Assembly: GCA_030063045.1 (NCBI GenBank)
Contig: JAQSEB010000159.1
Coordinates: 248,001-312,000, forward strand
Length of the DNA: 64,000 bases
Source: Pratylenchus scribneri
Taxonomy: Eukaryota > Nematoda > Chromadorea > Rhabditida > Pratylenchidae
Reading direction: 5' to 3'
Below are positions 12,201-24,309 of this stretch, piece after piece (position 1 is the stretch's first letter; every line of letters starts with the position of its first letter). The translations under genes were made by a program, and so were the position numbers. Under the pieces are notes generated by a model. The model did no database searches. It had not been told where the DNA came from and was given only the letters and a program-made list of their open reading frames with translations.

Positions 12201-13821
12201 AATAATTAATTCAATAAATAATAAAATTAGTTTATAAACTAGAAATTTTTATGACTAAAATTTGAAACTAATGAAAAAATATGAATTTGAAAATTTATAT
12301 AATATATAATCCGTTTTACATTTTTCACTTGAAATCAAATTTGAGCTTTTCTAGGGATTTTTAGGTTTTGAGACTTGCACATCCTAGGGGCAACTTTTTA
12401 GTGCGCATCCAGGAAAAATACTCGTTTTTTCATAGGGGTTTGGGATTGGGCCGAAACCGGTTTTAAAACCGGTTTGTCCAGGTAAAACTTTTTTCCATGG
12501 ACCTAAATCAAAAATCGGCTCGGTGAAGATAAATCTACATAGTGGTAGCTACATTTTGATATATGGGTCGGGGGGTCTACCATGGCCAGGGGAGGCTGGA
12601 AAAATGGCAACGTGTGGCCAAGTCGGGTGCGCGAGTCAGAAATTTCTCTATAACTTTTTTGCGAGTTGAGATAGAATTGCGCGGTAAAGAGCAATGTTGT
12701 AGAGCTCGACGAGGCGAATCCAATGGTATATTACGCGAGTTGCCAAACCAAACCGGTTTCGAGATATAAGCTTAAACCGGTTTCAAAAAATGAAAAATAC
12801 AAGGCGAGCGAAGCGAGCCGTCTAAAACTTGGAATAAAAAACCTACTGGGGTACCTTAAAGCGCCCCGCGCTTTTTTCGCAACGGAAGCATGCCTTAAAC
12901 CAGTGGGGCTCTGCCCCACTGGTTTAAGGTTTTGTTGATATATAATAAAAATCTTGTCCGATGCAATTACAATTTCCTTTAGTCATATCCCACATCCCAA
13001 ATTTCATACTTACTTTTAATATTGTTCTTGAAAAAAGTTGCATAAAAATAAAAAATAAAAAATGATAACAAAAAAAATAAATTTAGAAATTTTAATTTAT
13101 TCAATAACATCTGCATAAATCTGTAAATTATACTTATAAATTAAACAAATAAAATTAAAATTTTAATTAACTTCTTAATTATTTTTTTTTGAATTTATAA
13201 TTATAATTATAAAAGTTTTTTAAAATAATATATAAATTATTAAATGAAAATCGATTATATGCACAATCGAAGTAAGAATAGAACTGGAATTGTGAGTTGA
13301 TATATGATAGTATCTAAATTTTTTGCGCATAAGGATCTCTTTGACATCTTCTCCAATATTGAGTGCCAATCTAAATTTGACAAAGGAAAATTTAAATTTG
13401 GGCGATATTTTATCAAATATTATATCGATTTTCAATATGAATGAAAAAATTTAATTTTATTTATTTTTTCGTTATAAAAACGATCTATTTGCTTAGGTGT
13501 GTAAAATATTTTTATTTCCGAATAATAGAAATTGCTTTTGAAATGAGAAAATGTAATAATTTTAGAATTAATATAGCCATTGATAAATTCCATGCATCGT
13601 GAAATTGTATTCTATTGTATTATTTTTTTCAAAAATAACAACAAATGTGCATTTCCAAAAATACAAAATTAAAATATAAAATTTAATTTTAATTTTAGTT
13701 GGAATAATATATGTTATGCCCTTTAGACTCCTGACTGAGATAGTGGTTTCATTTCCGATAAAAGAAATATTCCGACAGATAACATACATAATAAAATCAA
13801 TTTTATTAATCCATAAAACAT
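9235..13821 (-). CDS. GT11 alpha-1,2-fucosyltransferase
   Basis: Minus-strand exons in order: 13821-13736, 13370-13285, 12192-12101, 12045-11920, 11119-11049, 11008-10678, 10638-10561 and 9504-9235, giving about 379 aa. Exon 1 is a type II anchor (LIKLILLCMLSVGIFLL). Exon 3 ends with the CGGLGNM nucleotide-sugar motif, and exon 4 begins LFRIAALQSLAIYLNRT. Exon 6 has the hallmark FCVHIRRGDYLES, exon 7 has VILLGDDKNFL, and exon 8 has LLITSGPSTFAWWIGYL followed by SWIPL. These are the ordered motifs of nematode GT11 enzymes, which transfer fucose from GDP-fucose in the Golgi. Exons 1-2 are the least certain: they were chosen because their phases join correctly and give a membrane anchor. The protein is the most divergent of the four GT11 copies here but keeps the intact HxRRGDY motif. 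Confidence 0.78.
11540..11668. repeat. TTTCGATTTCGATT repeat, CAG-element relative
   Basis: A stretch of TTTCGATTTCGATTTGGATA-like iterations ends in a CCACCTCTG terminus like the right ends at 4844 and 13996. The left end is not visible, so it is a truncated copy. It lies in intron 4 of the minus-strand fucosyltransferase gene. Confidence 0.5.
12340..12950. repeat. dispersed repeat copy 1, moderately GC-rich
   Basis: This segment aligns by eye with 14840-15380. Shared blocks include GTGCGCATCCAGGAAAAATA, GTGGTAGCTACATTTTGATA, AAGTCGGGTGCGCGAGTCAG, GGCGAGCGAAGCGAGCCGTC and AAAGCGCCCCGCGCTTTTT. It ends with a perfect short hairpin, CCTTAAACCAGTGGGGC against its complement. TGGCCAAGTCGGG resembles a pol III A box. 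The open frames here are repeat sequence. It sits in intron 2 of the minus-strand fucosyltransferase. Confidence 0.65.
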
Positions 13822-13848
13822 CGAAATGCTAGAAAAGTGGGCAGCAGA

Positions 13849-13996
13849 GGTGGGGTCGAAATTTCGATTTGTGATTTCGAATCGTCGAAATTTCGATGTT
13901 TTAATTACGTTCGATTTCGGTTTCGATTTGAATATGAGTTTCTATTTCGAAGTAAATTTCGATTTCAATTTTTTTTGTGTTTCGACTCCACCTCTG
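13849..13996. mobile_element. short CAG-ended hAT-like MITE
   Basis: The ends CAGAGGTGGGGTCGAAA and TTTCGACTCCACCTCTG are inverted, and the interior is TTTCGATTTC-rich like the 3253-4844 element. No clear 8-bp flanking duplication is visible. It lies just upstream of the minus-strand fucosyltransferase start. Confidence 0.65.
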
Positions 13997-14839
13997 ATAG
14001 GAAAGAATATAAATTTTGATATAGTTAAAAATTTTTTCCTAAATTTGCATCAAAGTTTTGTTATTATAATTTTCCCTCAAAAATATTATAATCTCTAAAT
14101 TATTAAATTATTATATAAAATGATCTCCATTCTCCAATAATATTATTTTCCATTTATCTTGGGTTGTTTGTTCGATAGAATCTAAGATCATAAAGGATAT
14201 AATCAACTAGTTTATGCAAAAACTAATAATTTTATCGGCCTCCACTATTTTATTTCAAGAAATTTTCCAAATATTAATTAAAAAATAAAATAAATTCAAA
14301 TTATTATATTTAGAGAAATACTTTTCAATAGAGGAAAAATGAATCGGATCCGTTAGGAATAACAAAAGGCTGATTCTTCAGCAAAAACCCAGCGAACCCG
14401 CTAGGTCCCTCTTCTTTTCATAATTTATACTGTACCGAAGATTTTTGACCCAAAAAAACGATATCGAAACTAGGATTCTGCCAATTTTTTGGATGCGTAT
14501 GCCGGATTTTTGTGTTTTGAAAACGAAAATACTATTCCAACATGGTCATTCAGAAACAAATAAGATAATTGAAAGGATTTTAGTATAGAAAAAAAGTTTA
14601 GAAAATTTTTTTTAGCGAATTTTTAAATTTGAATAAAAAATTTCAAAAAATTTTACAGCACTACAAACGTGAGCAGGGCGGGGAGTCCCTGCGAGGAATT
14701 TTCGAGGGAAGCCTCCCGGTCCCGTTCCACCACCCGGATTCCTCGTTCTCTTCATCCCTACTTTTCATATCCCGCATGCGGGGAATTAACCCTAGTTTTT
14801 TCAAAAATATGAACATAAAAACTTGGAACTTTTTTTCTT

Positions 14840-15380
14840 GGGATTTTCATGGTTTGAGAGTTGCACATCCTAAGGGCAAATTTTCAGTGCGCATCCAGGA
14901 AAAATACGCGTTTTTCATTTTTGGCTCAAGAAAGGGTTAAACCTGTTCAAAAACCGCCAGGTAAAACTTTTTTCCTGGGAATATAAATCAATGCAGTGGT
15001 AGCTACATTTTGATATATATGTTCGAGGGCCTACCTGGAAATCTAAGGGTCGATAAAATTGTTGAGACGAGGTCAAGTCGGGTGCGCGAGTCAGAAATTC
15101 TTGAATAACTTTTTTTGGGAGTTGAGATAGAAGTGCGAGATAAAAGTAAAGTTGTAGAGCTTGACGAGACGGATCGAATGGTATAATTCGCGAGTTGTAA
15201 TATTAAACCGTTTTCGAGATATAAGCTTAAATTTATTTCAAAAAGTGAAAATATAAGGCGAGCGAAGCGAGCCGTCTAAATCTTAAATATAACCCAACTG
15301 GGATACCTTAAAGCGCCCCGCGCTTTTTCCAACGCGGAAGTACAAATCAGAACCAGGCACATTAGCGACTGGTTTTATTT
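14840..15380. repeat. dispersed repeat copy 2
   Basis: Copy of the repeat at 12340-12950 with the same block order, ending in AAAGCGCCCCGCGCTTTTTC. A GC-rich patch at 14675-14790, with CCCGCATGCGGGGAATTAAC, precedes it. It ends about 30 bp upstream of the FkbM-like gene start, so it may affect that gene's promoter. Confidence 0.62.
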
Positions 15381-15409
15381 ATTCAATAATTATATTGTAA
15401 TTTAGAATT

Positions 15410-18400
15410 ATGATTTATAAAAATACACCATTACACATTCTAAAATCAGTAAGAAATTTTAAATTAAAATTTTGGAAATTTATTGCATATTCTACAATTA
15501 CGATATTTTTATACTATCTGTATAAAAGAGATGATAATGCGGATGAAGCTTTACTTGAATATGTGGTAAATGAAGACATTTTTCCAAATGATGTGAGGAC
15601 TGATGAGAAAATTTTTCTCTTTATTGAAAATTTTTATGGTTTTTTATCATGTTTTTAATAGTATAAAGTTAGTGTTAAGATAGAATTATTTATTAAATTA
15701 CAGTGATTATGAACAAGAAAAATTAACTCGATCAAAAAATAGGATTGACCAATTATGCATATAAATATTTTTATTAAAAATTATATCAAATTTTAAGGTC
15801 GACTGTCTTGTTGAACAAAGTCTGGCTGAAACAAAATATATTGCCGGTTATATTTTATGCCATATATCTATGCTAGTTGTACTTTACAAAAAGCATTGCA
15901 CAATGTATTCCATCGGGTTTGATAACGGCAAAAATCTTGAGCATGCTTTAAAAGAAATAAATTTATTAGACCTATGCAAATTCAAACATAATAAGGTTTG
16001 AAATAAAGTTTAAAAAAATCATATCTATCTATCAAAATATAGGTAACATTTACTTGTTAGTTAAATTAATTATCCTATTTGTACCAAATATTTTTCTTTC
16101 AAACAAAATGATTCTACAATTTTTGACAAAATGGCCTTATAGAAAGATAAAAATCAGCATTTTTAATTGAAAAAATTATGAATAAATTAGTAGATTCTTC
16201 CGGATTTTAGTGATTACACAATACACATCGGTTTGTTTTTGTTGGTAGGCATACTTTTTTAGATCAAAGATCGAAGATATAAGACCCAAGAAAAAAAAGT
16301 TAGGAGCCGAAACTCATCGCCAGTTTTGGGGAAAAAGAAGGAATAAGAAAGAACTTTTAAGATACAAGCGATCCATAGAAGATACTGATGAAATAAACAC
16401 ATGTCTAGGAGGTAGGAGCGCGGAAAGACGTTAAAAATAGCAACCCTTTATTTAAAAAGCCATTTGAATTATCATTTTGAAACTTGCAGATAATGAAGAA
16501 AAAACAAATACAAATGTCCAATTATTCAGATGCCCAGTTAAATATGAAAATGAAAAATATGAAAAAGTCTATTCCCTTACTTATAATTGATACGGATGGT
16601 AAGATTTTATTTGAATAAAGAGAATTTGTATCAATTTTTTTTGTATTAGTTACAATTAATAATTATTTTATTCAGTAAATTAATTGCCCTACATGTATAT
16701 TCATTTATTCTCAACTCTCTATTAATTTTACACTCTTTAAGAAAATATTGAAAATTAATTTCTAATATGTTATTAATACATCATATATAATAATATGACC
16801 TGTAAAAAATCAAATATGGGATATGGGTTGTAGAAATTTAAATAAATATTTAAACATAATAAGAACAGCGGGGCAAGCCCGCTGGTTCTTAAGAGGGTGA
16901 CGGAAGAAATACGTGGGACGGCAGAAAGAAAGCGCTATCGCGCCTTAAAAGATTCCTAGTAGAGTTATATTTAATATAAGAATTCATTCCCCATATTTCT
17001 GATAAAAAAAAATTCAATTCGCGCAGAACCGGTTTAATCCTTTGAACCGGTTCAATTTTCAAAATAAACCTCAAATTTGTGATCCCGAACATCGAAAACC
17101 CCTAAAAAAATTTTTTGCCCCTCGTGGGATTCGTACCCGCGACCTCCGCCCTGTACCCCACCCTCTTCCCAAATCGACCACAAAAGAAAAAGTGCCGAGG
17201 TACCAATTTTTGCCGGCTTCCACAGCCCTGGGTTTTGAGTTTAGACCCCACAATGTATATGTCATTTTGTAGCTAAGACTCTAACTTAGGTTCCTAGAAT
17301 AACAATGGGTATAGAAAAAATCAAAAGGAAAAAAGTTTACCTATGCAAACTGTAAAAGTTCAATTTTTGAAACCGCTTTTTAGCTAATAATAACTCGAAA
17401 CTGGGAGAGTTTTCGGGGAAAAACGGATTTTTTCCATATGCGCCACCGAAATACGAAACTTTTTAAAAAAAGATGTCGAAAATTGACCGTCTAGATTTTG
17501 CAAACTTGAAAAAATTAACGATAAATCAAGTTTTTTTAATATTATATAAAAATTTTTTAAATTAAGAGCATTCAATTCCAATGATACTTTTTATTTGCTA
17601 GCTTCAAGAGCTGTACTTTTTGTAATTCTTTACTCAGGCTCCGAGCTCCGACCCTCAAAATTTTTCGCTTCGGCAGCTCCAGAGCGGAGCCGGAACTGGG
17701 CATAACTCTGTTTGCTACCCTTCCTAAAATGATTAAATAACCACTTTTTTAATTTTGTTTTAGCAATTTTATTTGATTTTTCAAACAGTACTTGAATTAG
17801 AGAATTAGAATCTTTATCGTTGAATAGGAATAATTAATTTAATTGGGTTCACAAATGTGGCCTTAAATTCTCGAAATATAATAAATCAAATTATATATTT
17901 TTTAAATTTAAATAGAAGCTGGCGAGAAGATTGCATTTGATGCAATGGGAAAATATCAAATACGACCTTGTCTTTTGTTGATTACTTTGCCGGGACCGAT
18001 TGAAAATCTAAAACAATTTATTGGAAAAATGAAATCAAGAGAAGATTATTTTCTCTTCAGAATACGCTCATGGATTAGTGATCGAAATATATTAAAACAA
18101 ATTGAGAAGCTAAAGATTTGGAAAGAATTAAACGATTATGCAAAATTAGAAATACAGGTATTCGATAAATTTATTTATATTTTGCATTGAATAGTGTAAA
18201 AATGGAATTTTTAAAAGGAACATCTTAATATAATTTTTGGCTTTAAAAAAATTTTTTTTATTTGTTAATATTTTTTGATTTAAATGAAATACAAAATTTT
18301 TCGTAAATAATTTCCTAAAAATATGAGTATTTTTCTGGTTTGCTTTAAGCGAATAAACTATCAATTTGATGACTAGAAGCTCAGTGGAGTGGGATATGTA

Positions 18401-19360
18401 AAGCCATAATTGAAGGGAAAAAATTTTTATTTTATTAAATTTTTATTTTATAAAACTTTTTTAAAGTTAATAGTTAAAACTTTTAAAGTAAAACTTGTCA
18501 AATAAATTTAAAAAAAAAATTTAGAAGAAAACATATTAATGAGTAAATTTGTGAAATCGATTTCTATCCTATAAGTAGGGTTGGGCGGTACCGGTACTTT
18601 TGGCCCGAATCGGCACTCGGTACCCTCGGTACTGGCCTAGTCGGTAATCGGCACCGGTCGGTACCGGTACTAGTCGGTACTTCAGTACTGGAGAGAAAAA
18701 TATCAATAAAAAAAATTTAAAAAAATTTTTTTTCTTTCAAAAATCAATATTTTTTTTCTTTCTAAAATCAATATTTTTTATAATTCAATTTCTTTAAGCT
18801 ACCTAAAATGCCATTTTGAAAACATTTAAAAATTAAAAAATTGAAAAAACAAATGAAAATTTGGTCAAAAATGCCATTTTAGGGGGTTCTTGTCAGTACC
18901 GACTAGTACCGAGTTGAAAAATCGTTACTCGATAATACCGGTTCGATACCGGTACTAGCCAAATCGGTACTCGGTTTTACCAAATGCCGGTACTTCGGTG
19001 CGGTACTCCAGTATTGCCTAACCCTACAGTAGGTGAATACTGTTTTAAAACTTTTATATAGTATTATAAATTATACCAATTTTATGCAATTTTCTTTTTT
19101 AGAATTTAATCAAACATCAAAATCAAAGTGAAAAAATTGCGAAAATTATGGAAGCAACAAGTCCAAATAAAAATCATAAATATTTACTGAAGAAATTACT
19201 CTATAGAAATATCTATTATATAAATGAACCACGTATCGACTTTCGTTCCAAAAAATACAGATTGAGTTTTGTTCACCGCAATTGCATACATAAAAGCAAC
19301 AATGAATATAGTTATACAGCAGCTTGGAAATATAATTTTTATTTCGACAAGGATGCATGA
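15410..19360 (+). CDS. divergent FkbM-like protein, type II membrane
   Basis: Supported exons are 15410-about 15600 (ATG; anchor FWKFIAYSTITIFLYYLY), 15798-15995, 16490-16598, 17916-18157 and 19103-19360 (stop). Block order follows the canonical genes: CLVEQSLAETKYIAGYILC then CTMYSIGFDNGKNLEHAL aligns with the VRLG..DGGK..CNP / CTVYSFG region; IPLLIIDTD aligns with IEILKIDIEG; RPCLLLITLPGP aligns with the ICQISMEI strand; RLSFVHRNCIHK aligns with EYSFIHDSC. The glycine-rich DGGK loop is absent, so catalysis is doubtful. The splice path between 15600 and 15798 and between 15995 and 16490 is unresolved. A lysine-rich open segment at about 16261-16411 could be an extra exon in another phase. 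This is a divergent paralogue or an ageing gene. Confidence 0.55.
17098..17270 (-). repeat. tRNA-derived SINE-like sequence
   Basis: On the minus strand, TGGTCGATTTGG (17180-17169) resembles a pol III A box. GGTACGAATCC (17137-17127) matches the B box at 10 of 11 positions, with about 31 bp between them as in tRNA genes. The B box sits in a T-arm-like hairpin (GGG-TACGAAT-CCC). A full tRNA cloverleaf was not evident. It lies in an intron of the FkbM-like gene. Confidence 0.45.
18576..19026. mobile_element. TAGGGTTRGGC TIR element
   Basis: Left end TAGGGTTGGGCGGTACCGGT; right end ATTGCCTAACCCTA, continuing inward as GGTACTCCAG and CCGGTACTTCGG. Sub-terminal CGGTACCGGTAC iterations are themselves palindromic. 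There is no coding capacity. It lies in the last intron of the FkbM-like gene. Confidence 0.65.
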
Positions 19361-19889
19361 TATTTTTTTTAATGGATATATTTACAATTCAATTTAGCTA
19401 ATTAAAAATTTTTGTTAAAAAATACAATTTTAAATAAATTTTATTTCGACATAATTACTTTTTTATTTTTCTAATTTTAATTTTTTAAATTTCCAAATAT
19501 TGTACAATATAAAAATGAAAGAAAAGGAAAATTTAATTTTAGTAAAACCAATGCTAACAGTTACCATCAATGATTTAAATTAGAATTAGACTTTACTAAT
19601 AAGAGTATTCTTAAATTTTTATTTTTTTATAAAAAATATACATACTAGTAAATAGTAATTGCTCATTCTGTTATCTGCTATGACTTTATAATATTATGTT
19701 CACTTATAATTTTATTTTAAAGATAGTTTCAAAAATATAATTTTTAATAAATTATTCCCGATTGTGCTAAAATGGTTATTATCACTAATAAAATTGTTTA
19801 AGTTCATCCTTTTGGGATTTGGTATCTGTTCCTGATATGTGGTGTTATATAAATAAAATATCTAAATCATTGGCGACAGGCTAATAGAA

Positions 19890-22800
19890 TGTGATTGACG
19901 GTCAATTCAATAGAATGAGGTTGGCGGTCAATGGAATGAGGGTGGCGGTCAATGGAATGAGGGGGCGGTCAATGGAATGAGGGTGGCGATCAATGGAATG
20001 AGGGTGGAGGTCAATGGAATGAGTGTGGAGGTCAATGGAATTAGGGTGGCGGTCAATGGAATTAGGGAGGCGGTCAATGTAATGAGGGTGGAGGTCAATG
20101 GAATGAGTGTGGAGGTCAATGGAATTAGGGTGGCGGTCAATGGAATTAGGGAGACGGTCAATGGAATGAGGGTGGCGGTCAATGGAATTAGGGTGTCGGT
20201 CAATGGAATTAGGGTGGCGGTCAAAGGAATGAGGGTGGCGGTCATTGTAATGAGGGTGGCGGTCAATGGAATTAGGGTGGCGGTCAATGGAATGAGGGTG
20301 GCGGTCAATGTAATGAGGGTGGAGGTCAATGGAATGAGTGTGGAGGTCAATGGAATTAGGGTGGCGGTCAATGGAATTAGGGAGGCGGTCAATGGAATGA
20401 GGGTGGAGGTCAATGGAATTAGGGTGGCGGTCAATGGAATTAGGGAGGCGGTCAATGGAATGAGGGTGGCGGTCAATGGAATTAGGGTGTCGGTAAATGG
20501 AATTAGGGTGGCGGTCAATGGAATGAGGGTGGCGGTCAATGTAATGAGGGTGGCGGTCAATGTAATGAGGGTGGCGGTCAATGTAATGAGGGTGGAGGTC
20601 AATGGAATGAGTGTGGAGGTCAATGGAATTAGGGTGGCGGTCAATGGAATTAGGGAGGCGGTCAATGGAATGAGGGTGGCGGTCAATGGAATGTGGGAGG
20701 CGGTCAATGGAATGAGGGTGGCGGTCAAAGGAATGAGGGTGGCGGTCATTGTAATGAGGGTGGCCGTCAATGGAATTAGGGTGGCGGTCAATGGAATTAG
20801 GGAGGCGGTCAATGGAATGAGGGTGGCGATCAATGGAATGAGGGTGGCGATCAATGTAATGAGGGTGGCGATCAATGGAATGAGGGTGGCGATCAATGGA
20901 ATGAGGGTGGCGATCAATGTAATGAGGGTGGCGGTCAATGGAATTAGGGTGTCGGTAAATGGAATTAGGGTGGCGGTCAATGGAATGAGGGTGGCGGTCA
21001 ATGTAATGAGGGTGGCGGTCAATGTAATGAGGGTGGCGGTCAATGTAATGAGGGTGGAGGTCAATGGAATGAGTGTGGAGGTCAATGGAATTAGGGTGGC
21101 GGTCAATGGAATGAGGGGGCGGTCAATGGAATGAGGGTGGCGATCAATGGAATGAGGGTGGAGGTCAATGGAATGAGTGTGGAGGTCAATGGAATTAGGG
21201 TGGCGGTCAAAGGAATGAGGGTGGCGGTCATTGTAATGAGGGTGGCGGTCAATGGAATTAGGGTGGCGGTCAATGGAATGAGGGTGGCGGTCAATGTAAT
21301 GAGGGTGGAGGTCAATGGAATGAGTGTGGAGGTCAATGGAATTAGGGTGGCGGTCAATGGAATTAGGGAGGCGGTCAATGGAATGAGGGTGGAGGTCAAT
21401 GGAATTAGGGTGGCGGTCAATGGAATTAGGGAGGCGGTCAATGGAATGAGGGTGGCGGTCAATGGAATTAGGGTGTCGGTAAATGGAATTAGGGTGGCGG
21501 TCAATGGAATGAGGGTGGCGGTCAATGTAATGAGGGTGGCGGTCAATGTAATGAGGGTGGCGGTCAATGTAATGAGGGTGGAGGTCAATGGAATGAGTGT
21601 GGAGGTCAATGGAATTAGGGTGGCGGTCAATGGAATTAGGGAGGCGGTCAATGGAATGAGGGTGGCGGTCAAAGGAATTAGGGTGTCGGTCAATGGAATT
21701 AGGGTGGCGGTCAAAGGAATGAGGGTGGCGGTCATTGTAATGAGGGTGGCGGTCAATGGAATTAGGGTGGCGGTCAATGGAATTAGGGAGGCGGTCAATG
21801 GAATGAGGGTGGCGATCAATGGAATGAGGGTGGCGATCAATGTAATGAGGGTGGCGATCAATGGAATGAGGGTGGCGATCAATGGAATGAGGGTGGCGAT
21901 CAATGTAATGAGGGTGGCGGTCAATGGAATTAGGGTGGCGGTCAATGTAATGAGGGTGGCAGTCAATGGAATGAGGGTGGCGGTCAATGGAATGAGGGGG
22001 CGGTCAATGGAATGAGGGTGGCGATCAATGGAATGAGGGTGGAGGTCAATGGAATGAGTGTGGAGGTCAATGGAATTAGGGTGGCGGTCAATGGAATTAG
22101 GGAGGCGGTCAATGTAATGAGGGTGGAGGTCAATGGAATGAGTGTGGAGGTCAATGGAATTAGGGTGGCGGTCAATGGAATTAGGGAGACGGTCAATGGA
22201 ATGAGGGTGGCGGTCAATGGAATTAGGGTGTCGGTCAATGGAATTAGGGTGGCGGTCAAAGGAATGAGGGTGGCGGTCATTGTAATGAGGGTGGCGGTCA
22301 ATGGAATTAGGGTGGCGGTCAATGGAATGAGGGTGGCGGTCAATGTAATGAGGGTGGAGGTCAATGGAATGAGTGTGGAGGTCAATGGAATTAGGGTGGC
22401 GGTCAATGGAATTAGGGAGGCGGTCAATGGAATGAGGGTGGCGGTCAATGGAATTAGGGTGTCGGTAAATGGAATTAGGGTGGCGGTCAATGGAATGAGG
22501 GTGGCGGTCAATGTAATGAGGGTGGCGGTCAATGTAATGAGGGTGGCGGTCAATGTAATGAGGGTGGAGGTCAATGGAATGAGTGTGGAGGTCAATGGAA
22601 TTAGGGTGGCGGTCAATGGAATTAGGGAGGCGGTCAATGGAATGAGGGTGGCGGTCAATGGAATTAGGGTGTCGGTCAATGGAATTAGGGTGGCGGTCAA
22701 AGGAATGAGGGTGGCGGTCATTGTAATGAGGGTGGCGGTCAATGGAATTAGGGTGGCGGTCAATGGAATTAGGGAGGCGGTCAATGGAATGAGGGTGGCG

Positions 22801-23203
22801 ATCAATGGAATGAGGGTGGCGATCAATGGAATGAGGGTGGCGATCAATGGAATGAGGGTGGCGATCAATGGAATGAGGGTGGCGATCAATGTAATGAGGG
22901 TGGCGGTCAATGGAATTAGGGTGGCGGTCAATGTAATGAGGGTGGCAGTCAATGGAATGAGGGTGGCGGTCAATGGAATGAGGGGGCGGTCAATGGAATG
23001 AGGGTGGCGATCAATGGAATGAGGGTGGCGGTCAATGGAATGAGGGTGGCGATCAATGGAATGAGGGTGGCGATCAATGGAATGAGGGTGGCGGTCAATG
23101 GAATGTGGGAGGCGGTCAATGGAATGAGGGTGGCGGTCAATGGAATGTGGGAGGCGGTCAATGGAATGAGGGTGGCGGTCAATGGAATGAGGATGGAGGT
23201 CCA
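19890..23203. repeat. 21-bp minisatellite, about 155 copies
   Basis: Consensus unit GGGTGGCGGTCAATGGAATGA (21 bp) with recurring variants (GGAGGTC, GGCGATC, TTAGGG, GTGTCGG, ATGTAATG). Because 21 is a multiple of three, both strands give long open frames that are purely repetitive and not genes. A 20-bp unit containing GAGGGGGCGGTC shifts the frame at about 19961, 21113, 21997 and 22981 and marks higher-order blocks of roughly 0.9-1.15 kb with the same internal order of variants. One strand is strongly G-rich. Confidence 0.9.
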
Positions 23204-23259
23204 AAGTATTACCATATAATATTTCAACCTTAAATAACCGGACAATTTTATATGCCCCA

Positions 23260-24045
23260 CAGGGTGTCTATAATACCATATTTATATGGCATTTGCCATG
23301 TTTTTGACCATCTCGCTATATTTTTTCCATATTTTTGACTTTTGCCATATTTTTGAGATTTTAGCAATTTTTGCATAAAATCTTTAAAATTTAATAATTT
23401 TTTAAATATTTTCTTATTCATGATTAAAAGACAAAAAATCTCAATTTTATCTCTAACTTAATAATTATATTTCCCTTTTTTTTTCTTCTAATTCCTAAAG
23501 AAAAGAGATGTTAACAGAGAATCCCGAGGATATTGATGCCCTTTTTCTCGAATTTGCCACCTTTAAATCCCAATTGGAGCGATTGAATAAAACAGCTTTT
23601 GCTAAGAGAAGTGTTGATGAGAAATGGACGGCTATTTTCAAAGATCCCAATTTTGTCCACCTAAAAATTCTCATTTCTAAATTATTATCTATTTTTTCAT
23701 CTAACGCATTTTGCGAATCTGTATTTTCCGTGGTCAAAAATGTGAAAACCATTGAACGGAACCAACTGAAAAAGAAATTACTTAATCACTTGTCTCTATA
23801 AAATTCAATTCTGATTTTAATTGTCAACAATCCTATAATCTTTTTATTTCCAACCCGGAATTGCTTAAGAAAGTGAAGTTATCGGATAAATATAAAGAAT
23901 AAATATTTTGAATGTATTTATTTTAAATTCTAAAGCTTTTAAAAATTGCCATATTTTTTGCCATATTTTTGTAAAATTTTGCCATATTTTTTCCATATTT
24001 TTCAAGGCCTTTGCCATATTTTTGTTCAGACCTTATAGACACCTG
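23260..24045. mobile_element. hAT-superfamily element, 786 bp
   Basis: The ends CAGGGTGTCTATAATACCAT and its inverted partner ACCTTATAGACACCTG are flanked by ATGCCCCA at both 23252-23259 and 24046-24053, an exact 8-bp target duplication. CCATATTTTTG iterations fill the sub-terminal regions. It contains a reading frame for the C-terminal part of a hAT transposase and is otherwise deleted. Confidence 0.88.
23508..23801 (+). pseudogene. hAT transposase C-terminal fragment
   Basis: 97 residues from an ATG. HLKILISKLLSIFSSNAFCE followed by SVFSVVKNVKTIERNQL matches the hAT C-terminal dimerisation signature (leucine-rich helix, S-N-A-x-x-E-x-x-F-S, then an R-N pair). The N-terminal zinc finger and the catalytic core are missing, so it cannot act as a complete transposase. 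Relative to the copy at 25626 it has lost a base near 23787, which changes the tail. It is a decayed internal remnant of the surrounding hAT element. Confidence 0.75.
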
Positions 24046-24309
24046 ATGCCCCATATCTTTTTTCAAGCCTATAAAATGTTATTGATTTTATACTCATTTT
24101 ATAGCCTAATTGGTTCTCTATAATGTCCAAAAATCGCGATACAAATATAACGCTCTATACAACAAACATGTAAATGATATATCAATTGACGCGTCTCATC
24201 GAGCAGAGTGTGAAATGCCAAAAAAATTTTTCCTAGAATCAGACAATTTGAAATAAAAAATGATTATTTGATATTATTGCCGACAATTTTACCTTTTCTA
24301 ATATTTAAA

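Noticed and set aside
19890..23203. CRISPR-like array
   Set aside because: The repeat units are directly contiguous with no spacers, and the genome is eukaryotic.
19949..23204. Reading frames of 290-400 codons on both strands
   Set aside because: They are a consequence of a 21-bp repeat lacking stop codons in several frames. The translations are pure heptad repeats on both strands with no start context or splice signals.
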